Notes: generated from the letters alone by a model not told the origin. A DNA stretch of 64,000 bases from Penaeus vannamei (GCF_042767895.1 NC_091576.1:15170993-15234992), one strand, 5' to 3'; counted from the first letter of the stretch, positions 30,965 through 41,087 are shown. Translations and numbers: made by a program.

Positions 30965-31140
30965 GAGGGGGAGGGGGTAAGAGGTGGGGTGGAAGGGGGC
31001 AGGGGTTAGGGGTAGGGTTTAAGGGGGAGCGGGTAAGGAGGGGGATGAGAAGTAGGGGCACGGAAAGAGGGGAGTGGGTAGGGAGCGGGGTGATGAGGAG
31101 GGGCGTTGAGAGGGAGGGGGTGGGTGGGTAGGGAGGGTGC
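30965..31140. repeat. G-rich 30-36-bp degenerate repeat
   Basis: GGGGTAGGG, GAGCGGGTAAGGAGGGG and GAGTGGGTAGGGAGCGGGG words recur at about 30-40-bp spacing. Plus-strand G-quadruplex potential. Confidence 0.8.
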
Positions 31141-31630
31141 GGCAGGACGCCAGAGCTCACAGTGCGCGCCCTGCTCATGACATCTGAATTTCCTTACGCC
31201 ATGACGGAACTGTTGTCATTTCCTCGGTGGCGCCCGGGTGGGATTCGTCATTGTTGGTCGGATTGGGGCGTCAGTCCTTTCTTTGGGGGGCTGAGGGATT
31301 AGGATAATCACTGACGCCGATTTGTTTGATGCTGAGGGATTAGGTGCGGTTGGGATTTGGGGGGGAGGGGGCTGCGGGGGCTGTTCATCCAAGTTTAGGA
31401 TCGTGATTAATTTCAGTGTGTGTGATTGGAGAGTAGTTTTTAGTATTTTATTAATTTTGTTGTTATTGGTGTTATTAATATTTTTATTATATTATTATTG
31501 TTATTACATCTACCTTCCTAATTATCATAATCATCATCTGTATATTTGTTAGCAGCTTTTGTGTTTTTTATCTTTATCTGTGTATAGATAGAAAGACATT
31601 ATCATCATCATAGGGATGATGCTGAAAGTC
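31141..31630. other. Unique DNA
   Basis: The phrase GATGCTGAGGGATTAGG (about 31328) echoes GGGGCTGAGGGATTAGG (about 31288). No gene. AT-rich from 31430. Confidence 0.45.
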
Positions 31631-31634
31631 GTTC

Positions 31635-31659
31635 TCTCTTTATGTATATATATAAAGAG

Positions 31660-31660
<1 letters not shown>
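31635..31660. repeat. Palindrome at the start of a GA array
   Basis: TCTCTTTAT (31635-31643) pairs with ATAAAGAGA (31652-31660) around an 8-base TA loop. Confidence 0.9.

Positions 31661-31662
<2 letters not shown>

Positions 31663-31730
<68 letters not shown>
31663..31730. repeat. (GA)34 microsatellite
   Basis: Perfect GA run starting 3 bp after the palindrome. Confidence 0.97.
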
Positions 31731-31732
<2 letters not shown>

Positions 31733-31734
31733 GT

Positions 31735-31990
31735 TCATGGGGGAAGGGGGTAGTTGAGGAAGAGTTTAGTGGTTAGGAAGGGGGGGAGGTTGAAGATGGG
31801 TGTGTGAAGGGTTTGGGAAGGAGGGGAAGGGAGGGGCAAGTGTGGAGTGTGGGGGCCGAGAAGGGAGGGTGTGGGGGTTATGCCGAATGAAGTGAAGAAG
31901 GGCGTGATAAGGGGATTGGGGTGTGTGGAATGGGGAAGGGGGTGGGGGTATATTGGGATGGGATGAGGGTATTGGGGAGTCGGTGCTTTC
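31735..31990. repeat. G-rich low complexity
   Basis: GGGGAAGG, GGTTGGGGTG and GGGTGTGGGGG words. Only weak periodicity. Confidence 0.7.
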
Positions 31991-32069
31991 TGTTTCAAGT
32001 CCGCCTCCCCCTCTCCAATTCGTCGCGTGGAACTTGCTTGTGGTCGTCCTCGTTAGCGGATCGAAAGTC

Positions 32070-32385
32070 GTTAATGTCGTTTTTTTCTTTTCCTTTCTTT
32101 TTTTTTCTTTTTTGACATAAGGGAACCATCATGTGTGCGTAGTCACTTGGTCTTTTTCTCTCTTTGTTCCTCTTTTTCTCTCTTTTTTTTCTTCTCCCCC
32201 TCTCATTTTTTTTCTCTCTGCTCTTCTGGTTGTTCTCCTCTTTCTCTTTTTCCTAAATTTCCTGCCCTCGCTCCTCTGCATTGTCGTCGTCGTCCTCCTT
32301 TATGATATCCCTTTCTTCCCCCTCCTTCCTCCAGTATCTCCTCCCCTGCCGACGCTTTCTTCTCTCCTCCTCCGCCCCTTCCCCC
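32070..32385. repeat. Pyrimidine-rich tract running into the gap
   Basis: TTTCTTTTCC then CTCCTCCG words, ending CCCCC at the gap edge. Confidence 0.8.
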
Positions 32386-32885
32386 NNNNNNNNNNNNNNN
32401 NNNNNNNNNNNNNNNNNNNNNNNNNNNNNNNNNNNNNNNNNNNNNNNNNNNNNNNNNNNNNNNNNNNNNNNNNNNNNNNNNNNNNNNNNNNNNNNNNNNN
32501 NNNNNNNNNNNNNNNNNNNNNNNNNNNNNNNNNNNNNNNNNNNNNNNNNNNNNNNNNNNNNNNNNNNNNNNNNNNNNNNNNNNNNNNNNNNNNNNNNNNN
32601 NNNNNNNNNNNNNNNNNNNNNNNNNNNNNNNNNNNNNNNNNNNNNNNNNNNNNNNNNNNNNNNNNNNNNNNNNNNNNNNNNNNNNNNNNNNNNNNNNNNN
32701 NNNNNNNNNNNNNNNNNNNNNNNNNNNNNNNNNNNNNNNNNNNNNNNNNNNNNNNNNNNNNNNNNNNNNNNNNNNNNNNNNNNNNNNNNNNNNNNNNNNN
32801 NNNNNNNNNNNNNNNNNNNNNNNNNNNNNNNNNNNNNNNNNNNNNNNNNNNNNNNNNNNNNNNNNNNNNNNNNNNNNNNNNNNNN
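32386..32885. other. Assembly gap of exactly 500 N
   Basis: A round-number run of N, i.e. a scaffold join of conventional or estimated size. Real missing length is unknown. The left edge is a pyrimidine tract, a common cause of assembly breaks. Confidence 1.
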
Positions 32886-32971
32886 ACACGGTTGCGGAGA
32901 GAGAATCAGTGACTTGAGTATAAGGGGCCCGGGAAGGGGGGAGCGATCTCGACTCGCGCCGGCCAGTATAA

Positions 32972-33126
32972 ATGTCTCAATGTATCCCGGCGGTCGTTGC
33001 AAGAGGCCCAGCTTATGCTTTTTTCAGTTCATTAAGCGGCGGCGATGGTTTAAGTGGCACTGAAATTGTCTTGACTAACTCCTTGGCTAACTCGTGGGCG
33101 GCGCGGAGGCTGTGCGGGCGTGTCAG
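32972..33126 (+). CDS. Candidate first coding exon just after the gap
   Basis: An ATG at 32972, directly preceded by an in-frame TAA, opens a frame reading MSQCIPAVVARGPAYAFFSS. It continues with balanced, high-complexity residues (including EIVLTNSLANSWAARRLCG) for 51 codons to CAG|GTGGGA at 33127. Beyond that the frame continues only as an Arg/Glu repeat to 33271. A TATAAAT overlaps the ATG (32967-32973). There is also an acceptor-like TTATGCTTTTTTCAG inside (AG at 33025-33026). No family is recognised. Its complexity makes it one of the better coding candidates here, but chance is not excluded. Confidence 0.3.
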
Positions 33127-33169
33127 GTGGGAGGGCTGGCGACACAGGCAGGTGCAGGTGGCGCTGGAG

Positions 33170-33273
33170 GTGGGGGTGGAGACGGAGGGGGAAAGAGAGG
33201 GAGAGGGAGGGGTAAGGAGAAGGAGAGGGAGGGGGAAAGAGGAGGAGAGGGAGGTGGAAGGAGAAGAATAGAG

Positions 33274-33277
<4 letters not shown>
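33170..33277. repeat. Purine-rich GGGAGAGGGAGG tract
   Basis: GA/GGGGA words leading to a TA repeat. Confidence 0.8.
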
Positions 33278-33372
<95 letters not shown>

Positions 33373-33395
33373 AAGAGAAAAAGAGAAAGGGAAAG
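33278..33395. repeat. (TA)21 then (GA)n with AAA interruptions
   Basis: Perfect TA run to about 33320, immediately followed by GA and GAAA steps. Confidence 0.95.
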
Positions 33396-33403
33396 AAGGA
33401 GAG

Positions 33404-33666
33404 ACGAATGAGAGAAAAGGGAAGCGAGAGAGAAGATGAGAAAAGGAAATAGAGAGAAAAAATGAGAAAAGGAAATTGAGAGAAAAGATGAGAAAAGGAA
33501 ATAGAGAGAAAAGATGAGAAAAGGAAATAGTGAGAAAAGATGAGAAAAGGAAAGAGAGAGAAAAGATGAGAAAAGGAAAGAGAGAGAGAAGGAAAGAGAT
33601 AGAAAAGATGAGAAAAGGAAATAGAGAGAAAAAATGAGAAAAGGAAAGAGAGAGAAAAGATGAAAC

Positions 33667-33669
<3 letters not shown>
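33404..33669. repeat. 26-bp GATGAGAAAAGGAAATAGAG minisatellite
   Basis: Units begin at 33435, 33461, 33487, 33513, 33539, 33565, 33607, 33633 and 33659. Spacing is exactly 26 bp apart from one 42-bp step containing a 16-bp insertion of GA-rich sequence. Confidence 0.95.

Positions 33670-33718
<49 letters not shown>
33670..33718. repeat. (GA)24 microsatellite
   Basis: Perfect GA run closing the purine domain. Confidence 0.97.
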
Positions 33719-33719
<1 letters not shown>

Positions 33720-33835
33720 ACCGTTGGAGAGGGACTATTAATTGCTCTTGGCAGGGGAGTCAGCTATTTTCTCCCCAGCTAATACCTGAAGAGCTCGCCA
33801 GCAGCGTGACCCCTCGCCGGTATTGTGCGCGGGGG
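33719..33835 (+). other. Unique island with an acceptor-like TTTTCTCCCCAG
   Basis: After AG at about 33777-33778 one frame reads LIPEELASSVTPRRYCARG before entering a GA repeat. No donor of quality follows. Weak exon candidate only. Confidence 0.2.
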
Positions 33836-34220
33836 AGAGGGGAGAGAGAGGAGAGGGGAGGGGGGATGGAGGGGAGACTGGGAAGGGGGCGAAGGTGAGA
33901 GAGTGGGAGGAGGGAGGGTATCAGGTTTGTGAGGGGAGGTGGGCCAGAGGGTTGAGAAAAGGGAGGGAAAATGGTTTGGGAGAGGGGATAGCGATAGTAA
34001 ATGGGAAACGGGAGGGAGAAGAGCGAAAGGTTTCTATAGAGAAGGAAAAGGGTGAGGGGAATAGTCAGAAGGGTCAGGGAGGTAAGGGGGGAAAGGGAGA
34101 GGAAAATCAGAACGAAGGGTTTTAGGGCGAATTTGCCAGTGACGGAGGGGGCATGTCGCGTTGGGCGAGGAGAGGAGGGAAAGGGAGGGAGGGAGGGAGC
34201 GGGAGGGGATGAGGGGAGCT
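33836..34220. repeat. Purine-rich low complexity
   Basis: GGGGAGAG/GGAGGGA words. Arg/Glu/Gly frames are artefacts. Confidence 0.8.
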
Positions 34221-34323
34221 TATTGGCCCAGCACATTTTTTATGCGTAATGAGCCACTGGATGGGGAGCTGTTAGGGAAAAATTGGATTTGTTCGGCTGC
34301 GGGAAGTGGGGCGCAGAGGGGGC

Positions 34324-34405
34324 GGCGGAGGGCACGGGGAGGGCGCGAAGGGAGCGAAGGGAGCGGCGGAGGGCACGGGGAGGGCGCGAAGGGAGCGAAG
34401 GGAGC
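34324..34405. repeat. Perfect 41-bp tandem duplication
   Basis: Two identical units (34324-34364 and 34365-34405) start GGCGGAGGGCACGGGG and end GAAGGGAGCGAAGGGAGC. A third copy breaks off after GGCGGG. Zero divergence implies recent origin or an assembly artefact. Confidence 0.97.
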
Positions 34406-34499
34406 GGCGGGCAGCGGATGGGGAGTCAAAACGCCCTTACGCGATTGTTCATAGCGTGACGGGTATGAGGCTGCCATGTGGTTGATAGGGGCAGGGGGG

Positions 34500-34690
34500 C
34501 GATGATGTCCTTGTTGGGGGGGAGTGAGTAGGGCAGGGGGATGGAGGAGGGGCAGCGAGTGGGCGTGCGGTCGCGGGCGGCGGGGTTGCGGTGTCGTCGT
34601 GGTCGCGCGGCACATTGCGGTCGCCGATGACGGGCAAAGGGGACCGGTGACGCTGCTCGGCGCGCTGACGGCGACTCCTTGGCGGCTTGC
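34500..34690. promoter_or_regulatory. CpG-rich patch
   Basis: GTCGCGGGCGGCGGGG, GGTCGCGCGGC and GGCGCGCTGACGGCG in mixed sequence. No oriented signals. Confidence 0.3.
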
Positions 34691-34692
34691 CA

Positions 34693-34880
34693 GGGGGGTA
34701 AGGGAGGGAGGGAGGGAGGGAGGGTTGAAGGAGAGACAGGGTAAGGGAGGGTTGAAGGAGGTGAGGGAGGGTTGAAAGAAGATGGGGTGAGGGAGGAGAG
34801 ACGGGGTGAGGGAGGATTGGAGGAGGGGGTGAAAGTAAGGGAGAAAAGGTGAAGGGACAGGGTGCGGAAGGAGAGACGAG
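34693..34880. repeat. (GGGA)n and a GAGGGAGGGTTGAAGGAG repeat
   Basis: GGGAGGGAGGGAGGGAGGG at about 34700-34720, then GGGAGGGTTGAA three times at about 25-30-bp spacing. Confidence 0.85.
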
Positions 34881-34889
34881 GGAAAAAAG

Positions 34890-35310
34890 GAAAGGAGGGA
34901 GGCCTACGGGAATGCATCGGTGTCGTTCATGGATAGGTGGCGGGGTGTCGCTTCGGGTGCGTTGTGTGTCGTATTATATCGTGTCATATCGGGAGGCCTT
35001 TTTTGTGTCATGTGACGTGGCGTGGCGAGTCGCCTCATCACACCTGCCCGGGTTCTAGGGGCGTAGAATCGGAGGGGGGGAGGGGGGGAAGGAAGGGCAG
35101 GCAGGTGTGGGCCATCGCGCGTGACACCCGTATGAGTGTTATTACTTTCGTATATGTGTGTATGTATTTATCCACTTCAGTATTGACTCATCACATTGTG
35201 CTGTGTCTGGGATGAACAAAGAGCGCCACGAGAAGAACAAGTGTGTGTGCGAAGAACAGATGCGGATTGACAGGCAGGTGTGCAGGGCAGGTGGGCACCA
35301 CGGTGGCTCC
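34890..35310. other. Unique DNA
   Basis: Mixed sequence with TCATGTGACGTGGCGTGGCGAG near 35017-35030 and an AP-1 heptamer TGACTCA near 35184. No gene. Confidence 0.4.
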
Positions 35311-35314
35311 CGGC

Positions 35315-35520
35315 CCCCTTCTCACTCCCCAACCCCCCTCCTCATTCCCTCACTCCACAACACCCTCCTCATTCCCTCACCCCTTCTCACTCCCCACTCC
35401 CCTCCTCATTCCCTCACCCCTTCTCACTCCCCAACCCCCTCCTCATTACCTCACCCCTTCTCACTCCCCAACCCCCTCCTCATTCCCTCACCCCTTCCCA
35501 AGTCCCCAAGTCCCTTCCTC
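35315..35520. repeat. 37-bp pyrimidine minisatellite
   Basis: Units at 35315 (65 bp, with a 28-bp insertion), 35380, 35417, 35454 and 35491. Each starts CCCCTTCTCACTCCCC (the last reads CCCCTTCCC) and ends CTCCTCATTCCCTCA. C/T-rich decay continues to about 35680. Confidence 0.95.
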
Positions 35521-35869
35521 TACCCCTTCCATCTTTCTACTCCCCAACTCCCCCTTGCCTTCTCCCTAAACCCCCTTCCTACTCCCCTTCTCTATTCCCT
35601 CACCCCCTTCCTCCATCCTCCTCTCTCTTCTTACTCCCCAACTCCCCTTAGTGCTCCTCAGCCCCCTCCTCCCACCCCGCCGACTGAAAGGTGTAACTCG
35701 CCGGAACAGCAGCTTGTCTTTGTGAGGGGGTGGGGTGGGGTGGGAGTGGGGGTGGTATCCTTAAGACGGAGGAAGGGAAACGCGGCCCAAGAACGTCCTT
35801 CCGACAAGTGGCGTGGGAGGCGGAAGGCGAAGGACGCTTCTCGTGTTCCTCTTTATTCTCTCTCTCCTC

Positions 35870-36062
35870 TCAATTCTTCCTCCTCCTCCCCTTTGACGCC
35901 ACTTCATTTTCCTCTTCCTCTCTCGTCCACTTCTACCATCACTGTCTTCATTTCTGCATACTCCTCCTCCACCTCCTTTCTTCACTCCTCCTTCTCCTGC
36001 ACATCCTCCTCCTCTTCCACCACCACTCCTCCTTATCATCATCATCTTTCGTCTTACCCTTG
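35870..36062. repeat. TCC/CAC triplet-rich tract
   Basis: CTCCTCCTCC, CCACCACCACTCC and TCATCATCATC steps. Confidence 0.8.
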
Positions 36063-36194
36063 TTGTGTGTATATGCGTGGGGGGGGGGGGCATTCAAGGG
36101 GGTGGGTGTCTAAGGCGTCCAGCGAGAGCACCGCGAGCGCGCTCTCTCTCCCGGTGGGCACGTGTGCGTCTGCGGCCGCTCCTCAGTCCACGAG

Positions 36195-36600
36195 GGGCCT
36201 TTGAGGTGCTGGGGGGAGGAGGGGAGGGGGGAGGCGTGTTTTCATGTCGAAGGCGCTCTTTAGGATGTGTGTTTTCGGGGAAGGGGGTAGGGAGGGGATA
36301 GGAAAGGAGGGAGAAAGGAAGGGGAGGGGACGGGGAAGGACGGCGAGGAGAAAGGAAGGGGAGGGGGGGGGGGAGGAGAAAGAGACGGGGGAGGGTAAGC
36401 AAGAGGGTTTCGGGGCTGGTGGACGAGGAGGAGAGGGGAATGGAGGGGGATTTTGTGGAGGGAACTCGTGGAAAGAAGCGAGGGGGTAGAGAGGGGAAGT
36501 GGGATAAGGAAAGCGAAGCGAGTGGAGAGAGGAAGAGAAGAAGCGAAGGTGTGGGAGAGAGAGGGAGAAGGGGAGTGGGGAAGCGGCGGCATCGGCGGCG
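36195..36600. repeat. Purine-rich domain with short duplications
   Basis: GAGAAAGGAAGGGGAGGGG occurs twice (about 36309 and 36348). Includes G runs of 10 or more. A small CpG-rich patch (36105-36195) precedes it. Confidence 0.8.
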
Positions 36601-36739
36601 AAGGATATTTGTTCCGTGCTTGTCCCCCAAGGTGTAAGACACGTGTTTCTCACTCTTTACGCGAGCTTGAGGCGTGGCGGGACAAGGGTGTCGCGGAGTG
36701 TAGGACATGCTTGTTCCCCTGTCCAATATGTTCGGAGGG

Positions 36740-36920
36740 GTCGGCGGCGGGGGAAGGGGAGGAGGGCAGAGGGCAGGGGCGGGGATATCGGGGAGCTCTC
36801 CAGGGGAGGAGGGAGGGGAGGGATGACAGGGAACCAGAGAGAGAGGGGGGGAGGGGTAGGAGGCAGGGTCATCGGGGAGCCACGCAGGGGAGAGAGAGAG
36901 GGAAGAGGGAGGGGAAAGGG
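36740..36920. repeat. 82-bp duplicated purine block
   Basis: ATCGGGGAGC followed by CAGGGGAG occurs at about 36787 and 36869, with GGGAGGGG and GAGAGAG filler between. Between 36600 and 36740 there is unique sequence with GTGTAAGACACGTGTT. Confidence 0.8.
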
Positions 36921-36929
36921 GGAATGCGT

Positions 36930-37190
36930 CTCTAGATGTTTGGTGGTGCGTGAATGTATGTATTTTTATTTGTACACACGTCGTCCCTCATCTTTTATTC
37001 AGACGAGGCAACCTGCTTACCGCTTTTGTCAAGGGGCGGCGGATCGCACGGGCTCGCACCGCCGCCGCCTCCGCCGCCGACGACGACTCCGCTGTGTCGA
37101 GAAGGACGTCACACACGCGATATTTGAGTGACCGATCGCCTTTAAGTATCGGCGGAAGAGGAGGAAAAAAATGAGGTTCTTCCCGCTGTT
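36930..37190. other. Unique DNA with (GCC)n
   Basis: GCACCGCCGCCGCCTCCGCC at about 37055-37075 encodes an Arg-rich stretch in one frame ending EKDVTHAIFE. GGACGTCACAC (half CRE) is at about 37104. Not convincing as a gene. Confidence 0.35.
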
Positions 37191-37194
37191 GCCG

Positions 37195-37520
37195 AAGGGA
37201 AGATGGGGCGATGGGGGTGGGGTGGGGGGGAGGAGGAGGAGAAAAAAGGAAGAGATGAAGAAGAGTTTCTTATATTGGTTGGGGAATTGGTGGGGGTCGG
37301 GGGACGAGACAAGGAGGAGGGAAAGAAGTTTAGGGGGTATGGGAAAGGGAGGGGAGAAGGGTGCGTGTTAAAAGAAGGGGAGGGGAAGGATGAGGAGATT
37401 AAGTCGATGAAGGAAAGAAGAGAAAAAAGAGGGGGATTTAACAAGGTAGAAGGATAAGGGGAAGGGAGGGACGAGAGAAGAGCGAAGCAAGAGGAGATAA
37501 AGGGAAGGAAATGAAGAGAA
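37195..37520. repeat. Purine-rich low complexity
   Basis: GGGGTGGGGGGGAGG and GGAAAGAAG words. Confidence 0.8.
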
Positions 37521-38437
37521 GCATAGCGAAAGGATTTCCTCAAAGCGGCAGCGACGTTTTCCTTTGATTATTTATCGATTTAACAGACATCCATCCGTTT
37601 AAAGGCAAGAGGTACAAGTCACAGGGCGTTTTGTGCGACGCCGCTATTCCCGCGGGCGTCGATCGTGGGCGTCGGCGTGAGGAGAATGTTTAGCGGATGA
37701 TGATTTTAAATGAAAAGGATTAGTGAAGGGTATACAGTGTAACAAATAACTAATTTGTGTAGCGGTAGAGCAGATCGCTCCATCTGATACGAAGTCAAAC
37801 GCGGCCGAAATGGGAGTCATGATTGGGCGTCGGCGTTTCTGGCAATCTTTTCAAGATTCGTGAAGATGGCGAAGTGTTTCAGTAAGATTAAGCTGTTATT
37901 ACTGTTGTTACCATTGTATTATTATTGTCATAGATATCATTTTTCTTTATGCATTTTACTGCACTACGAATTTACAAAAATGCCTATTTTTTCAATGTCT
38001 AGAAATGAAGTATCTTAGATAATATTGTCGTTGTACACTGTAATGTTACATAGTTTGAATATCACTTTTTCCCTATTTTTGGTTCGACACACGGTACAGT
38101 AATGATAATAATGATAGGAAACATAAAAGCAAAAATTATATAGATATTTATAATGCTGATGATGTAAGAATAATGGCGATAGAAATTGTAATTATTGCAA
38201 CAATCTTACCTACTTTGTTATCATTCTGAAGTTGTATTGTGTTATGTAACATTCTCGGTGATTTCAAAATAACAATGTATTTTTATTAAATTGCATAACA
38301 TATTAAGATTTCCAAAAATGTCGAATATACAGTACTTCAAGAAAAAAAATCGATCGAATGTACATTGAATATAACTTAAGCCATTACACGAGTATACTGT
38401 TTTATTTATATATTTATTATTATTATTTTTTCTTTTC
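37521..38437. other. AT-rich unique DNA with a possible tRNA-like relic
   Basis: Non-repetitive, intron-like. At 37755-37815 TAGCGGTAGAGC is followed by CAGAT/ATCTG complementary arms and ATACGAAG, reminiscent of a D arm and anticodon stem, but the T arm is not intact. No protein frame of interest. Confidence 0.4.
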
Positions 38438-38515
38438 TTTATAAATAACCGAGATGGCGAGAGGCGGGCATCACGTGACCCTTCTGGAAGCAACCGCTAG
38501 TCTGTTTTTCATTGG
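38438..38515 (-). promoter_or_regulatory. CCAAT, TCACGTGA and TATA-like elements in promoter order
   Basis: Read on the minus strand: GCCAAT (38515-38510), then palindromic TCACGTGA (38478-38471), then TTATTTATAAAG (about 38448-38437). The spacings of about 33 and 25 bp suit a pol II core promoter starting near 38405-38415. The downstream minus-strand sequence has only an AT-rich uncertain frame. The CCAAT/E-box pair could equally serve the plus strand, where CpG-rich sequence follows at 38520-38600. Confidence 0.28.
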
Positions 38516-38602
38516 CGGCTGATCGTTGTCGTGATAAGGATCTCGTTTGAGTTGTTTGTCGCACGAATCGCAGGGTCGTCGTTGCGGCTGTGCTGGGAGG
38601 AA

Positions 38603-38788
38603 TTGTTTGTTTGTTTGTTTTGTTTGTTCAGGTCACTTGTTTGATACAGTTTTTATTCTTTGATTTATGTATTTGTTGGTTTCGTCGCTTGCTTGGTTAT
38701 GTATTTGTTTATTTTGTCACTTGTTTGGTTATTTATTTTTGTTTGTTTATTTTGTCATGTTTGGTTGTGTATTTATTTGTTGGTTTAG
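38603..38788. repeat. (TTTG)n plus a 32-bp T/G-rich tandem repeat
   Basis: TTGTTTGTTTGTTTG at about 38603-38630. Then units at 38669, 38701, about 38731 and about 38767 share GTATTTGTTNNTTTNGTC and TTGGTTATGT. Confidence 0.88.
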
Positions 38789-39104
38789 ATTGCCTATTTT
38801 TGTCATTTATATATTAATTTGTGGCGAAATGGTAGCTGACAAGAGGATGGGAAGGTGGATAAAAGCAGATTAATGGTGGATAGAATTGATGAAATGCTGG
38901 ATTGTATCGATACAGATGTGGATGAAATGATTAAGATCGATAGATAGTAGATAAGCGTGATAGATGAATCAAGCTGTGCATGACAGGGCGCGTCGGGATG
39001 CGATATGACGTTTATCGCTGTCATGCCCAGTGGGTGTGGGCGTGATGATGGGCGCAGGTGTAAGGCGGGTTGAATGGCGCCCATCGGGAGAAGTTTGAAG
39101 GTGG
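38789..39104. other. Unique GAT-rich DNA
   Basis: GATAGAT/GATGAAAT decay with no gene. Confidence 0.4.
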
Positions 39105-39262
39105 GGTGGGGGTGAGGAGGTGGGGGGGGGGGGGGAGATGAGAGAGGAGGTGGAGGTGGAGATGAGGGGGGGAGGTGGAGGTGAGGGAGGAGGTGGAGAT
39201 GAGGGGGGGAGGGGTGGAGGTGATGGTGGATGGGGAGTGGTGGAGGTGGAGGTGGAGGAAAA
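39105..39262. repeat. GGTGGA/GGAGAT purine-rich minisatellite
   Basis: GAGGTGGAGGTGGAGATGAG and variants recur at about 27-36-bp spacing. Starts with a G14 run. Confidence 0.9.
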
Positions 39263-39529
39263 GGAAGAGGTGAAGTGTTGTAGAGAGAAAGAGGGGAGAC
39301 CCGCTTGTGTAATCTCTATATGTGTTGTATATGCGCACATGCGATGAATGAACACCTGTTTGTCATGTGGTAACCTCTTTTCGCTATAAAAAGAAAACGT
39401 TATTTATTACCTCGTGGTAACTCTTAGTACACTGTTCGTGTATTGTGGAGACCAGGAAGTAATCAGAAACACCTGAAGTGGAGAGAGTCAATTACTTGGT
39501 AGTCTGTCCTCTCGTATACAGGGATATTT

Positions 39530-39667
<138 letters not shown>

Positions 39668-39767
39668 TTGATAAAGAGGGAATAGAAGGTAAGAAAGGTG
39701 TGCATATATACGTATACACACACAAAATTAGTTTAAAAGATTGGGGCTCAAGTAGCCTCTTACTTAC

Positions 39768-39902
39768 AGAACCTCCTCCCTCATCATCATCATCCTCCAC
39801 CACCACCACCACTTCTTCCACCACCTCCTCCACCACCTCCTCCTCCTCCTCCTCCTCCACCTCCTCCTCCTCCTCCTCCTCCTCCTCCTCCTCCTCCTCC
39901 TC
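39768..39902. repeat. (TCC/CAC)n triplet repeat
   Basis: CCACCACCACCACCAC then (CTC)n to 39902. In one plus frame it encodes poly-Ser/Thr continuous with the unique tail at 39903-40065. Confidence 0.95.
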
Positions 39903-40089
39903 AGGAAAACGGGTCCACCAGTGTGCTTCATTCATCCTTCCGTTCATTCATATGTCCTCGCAGACAAGCTTCAAGACGACGGCGTCCGAGAGCTACTGCT
40001 TTCAATCGCCTTGCCTCAGTCGCTCCTCGTGGGTGAGGACATCGTGCGTTACTCCATCCTTTTGAGGTGTAACCGCTTGTCTCAATAAA
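39903..40089 (+). CDS. Weak candidate 3' terminal exon with AATAAA
   Basis: The poly-Ser/Thr frame from the triplet repeat continues into 54 unique residues starting GKRVHQCASFILPFIHMSSQ and stops at TGA 40063-40065. AATAAA follows at 40084-40089, only 19 bp later. An acceptor-like CTTACTTACAG lies before the repeat (AG near 39769). No GU-rich downstream element and no family. Low confidence. Confidence 0.15.
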
Positions 40090-40343
40090 CTTATCGAAGG
40101 CAAACGTCACATTCTCCCCCTCCTTCTCCGTCTCCTTTCTACGCCACCGTCTTTCTTTTCCTTTCGTTTTCTCCCCTCCGCCTTTCCCTTTCGCGCTTCA
40201 GAAAGTGTTCCCCTTACTCTCTCCTCCTATTATGAATAAGGCATTTACCATATCGAGAAACATTGATGATAATTCCATAAATAAGCGAGTGAGTTTCATC
40301 TTCCCAATAAAGAGAGAGAGACTTGTATGCCTGTTTTGAATTA
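40090..40343. other. Unique DNA
   Basis: Pyrimidine-biased then AT-rich. No feature. Confidence 0.4.
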
Positions 40344-40347
40344 AATA

Positions 40348-40430
<83 letters not shown>
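40344..40430. repeat. (AT)~43 microsatellite
   Basis: AT run with one ATGT interruption near the start. Confidence 0.97.
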
Positions 40431-40434
<4 letters not shown>

Positions 40435-40639
40435 TTCCCTTTTTTTAAGCCTGAACCCTAGTCTTTCAAAGCACTGCCTGGATATAAAATTGCTAGTGTG
40501 TCCACTTGTATCTCTATCTATCTTTATATCTGTCTCCGTCCCACACTCGCCCTCATATTTCAATAGGCGGAGTAGAGCACATAACGTTTACATACAATCC
40601 TTTTGCAGATGTCTCTCAGATCATCTCTCTCCTCCTCCT

Positions 40640-40970
40640 GTGTCTCGTCTTCTCCATATCCTCATGTTCATGTTTTTTTTCTCTGCCAACCCATATTCCC
40701 ATCTTTCTCCCTGTCCTCTTTCCCTTTCCCACTCTCCTTTCTCCCTTCGTTCCCCTCCTCTATCGCCTGTCCCCACTCGTCCTCCACTTCTTTCCCCCCA
40801 TGCCCCTCCGTCTCTCCCCTTCTTTCCCTGAATGCCCATTCTTCCCCTCCCCTCCTCCTCTTCTCTCTCCCTCGTCCTCCCTCCATCCCTCCCCCGCCAT
40901 TCCATTCCCCTTCCCCATCCGTCCCTCTCCCCCTCCTTCCCCCCTTCCCTCCCCTCGGTCTTCGTCCACA
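40640..40970. repeat. Pyrimidine-rich low complexity
   Basis: CCCTTTCCC/CTCCTC words. The mutually overlapping frames on both strands are artefacts. Confidence 0.8.
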
Positions 40971-41087
40971 TCGTACATAGATACGGGCGTACATTCCGAC
41001 CATGCGAAGTCGTCGGGTCTCTCTTCCCCTTTTTCAGCCCTTGATAATCTCTCGGGACGTGACATTCTTGGCGAGCGGGAACGCCGT

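Noticed and set aside
32386..32885. Open frames of about 250 X residues
   Set aside because: They are translations of the N gap.
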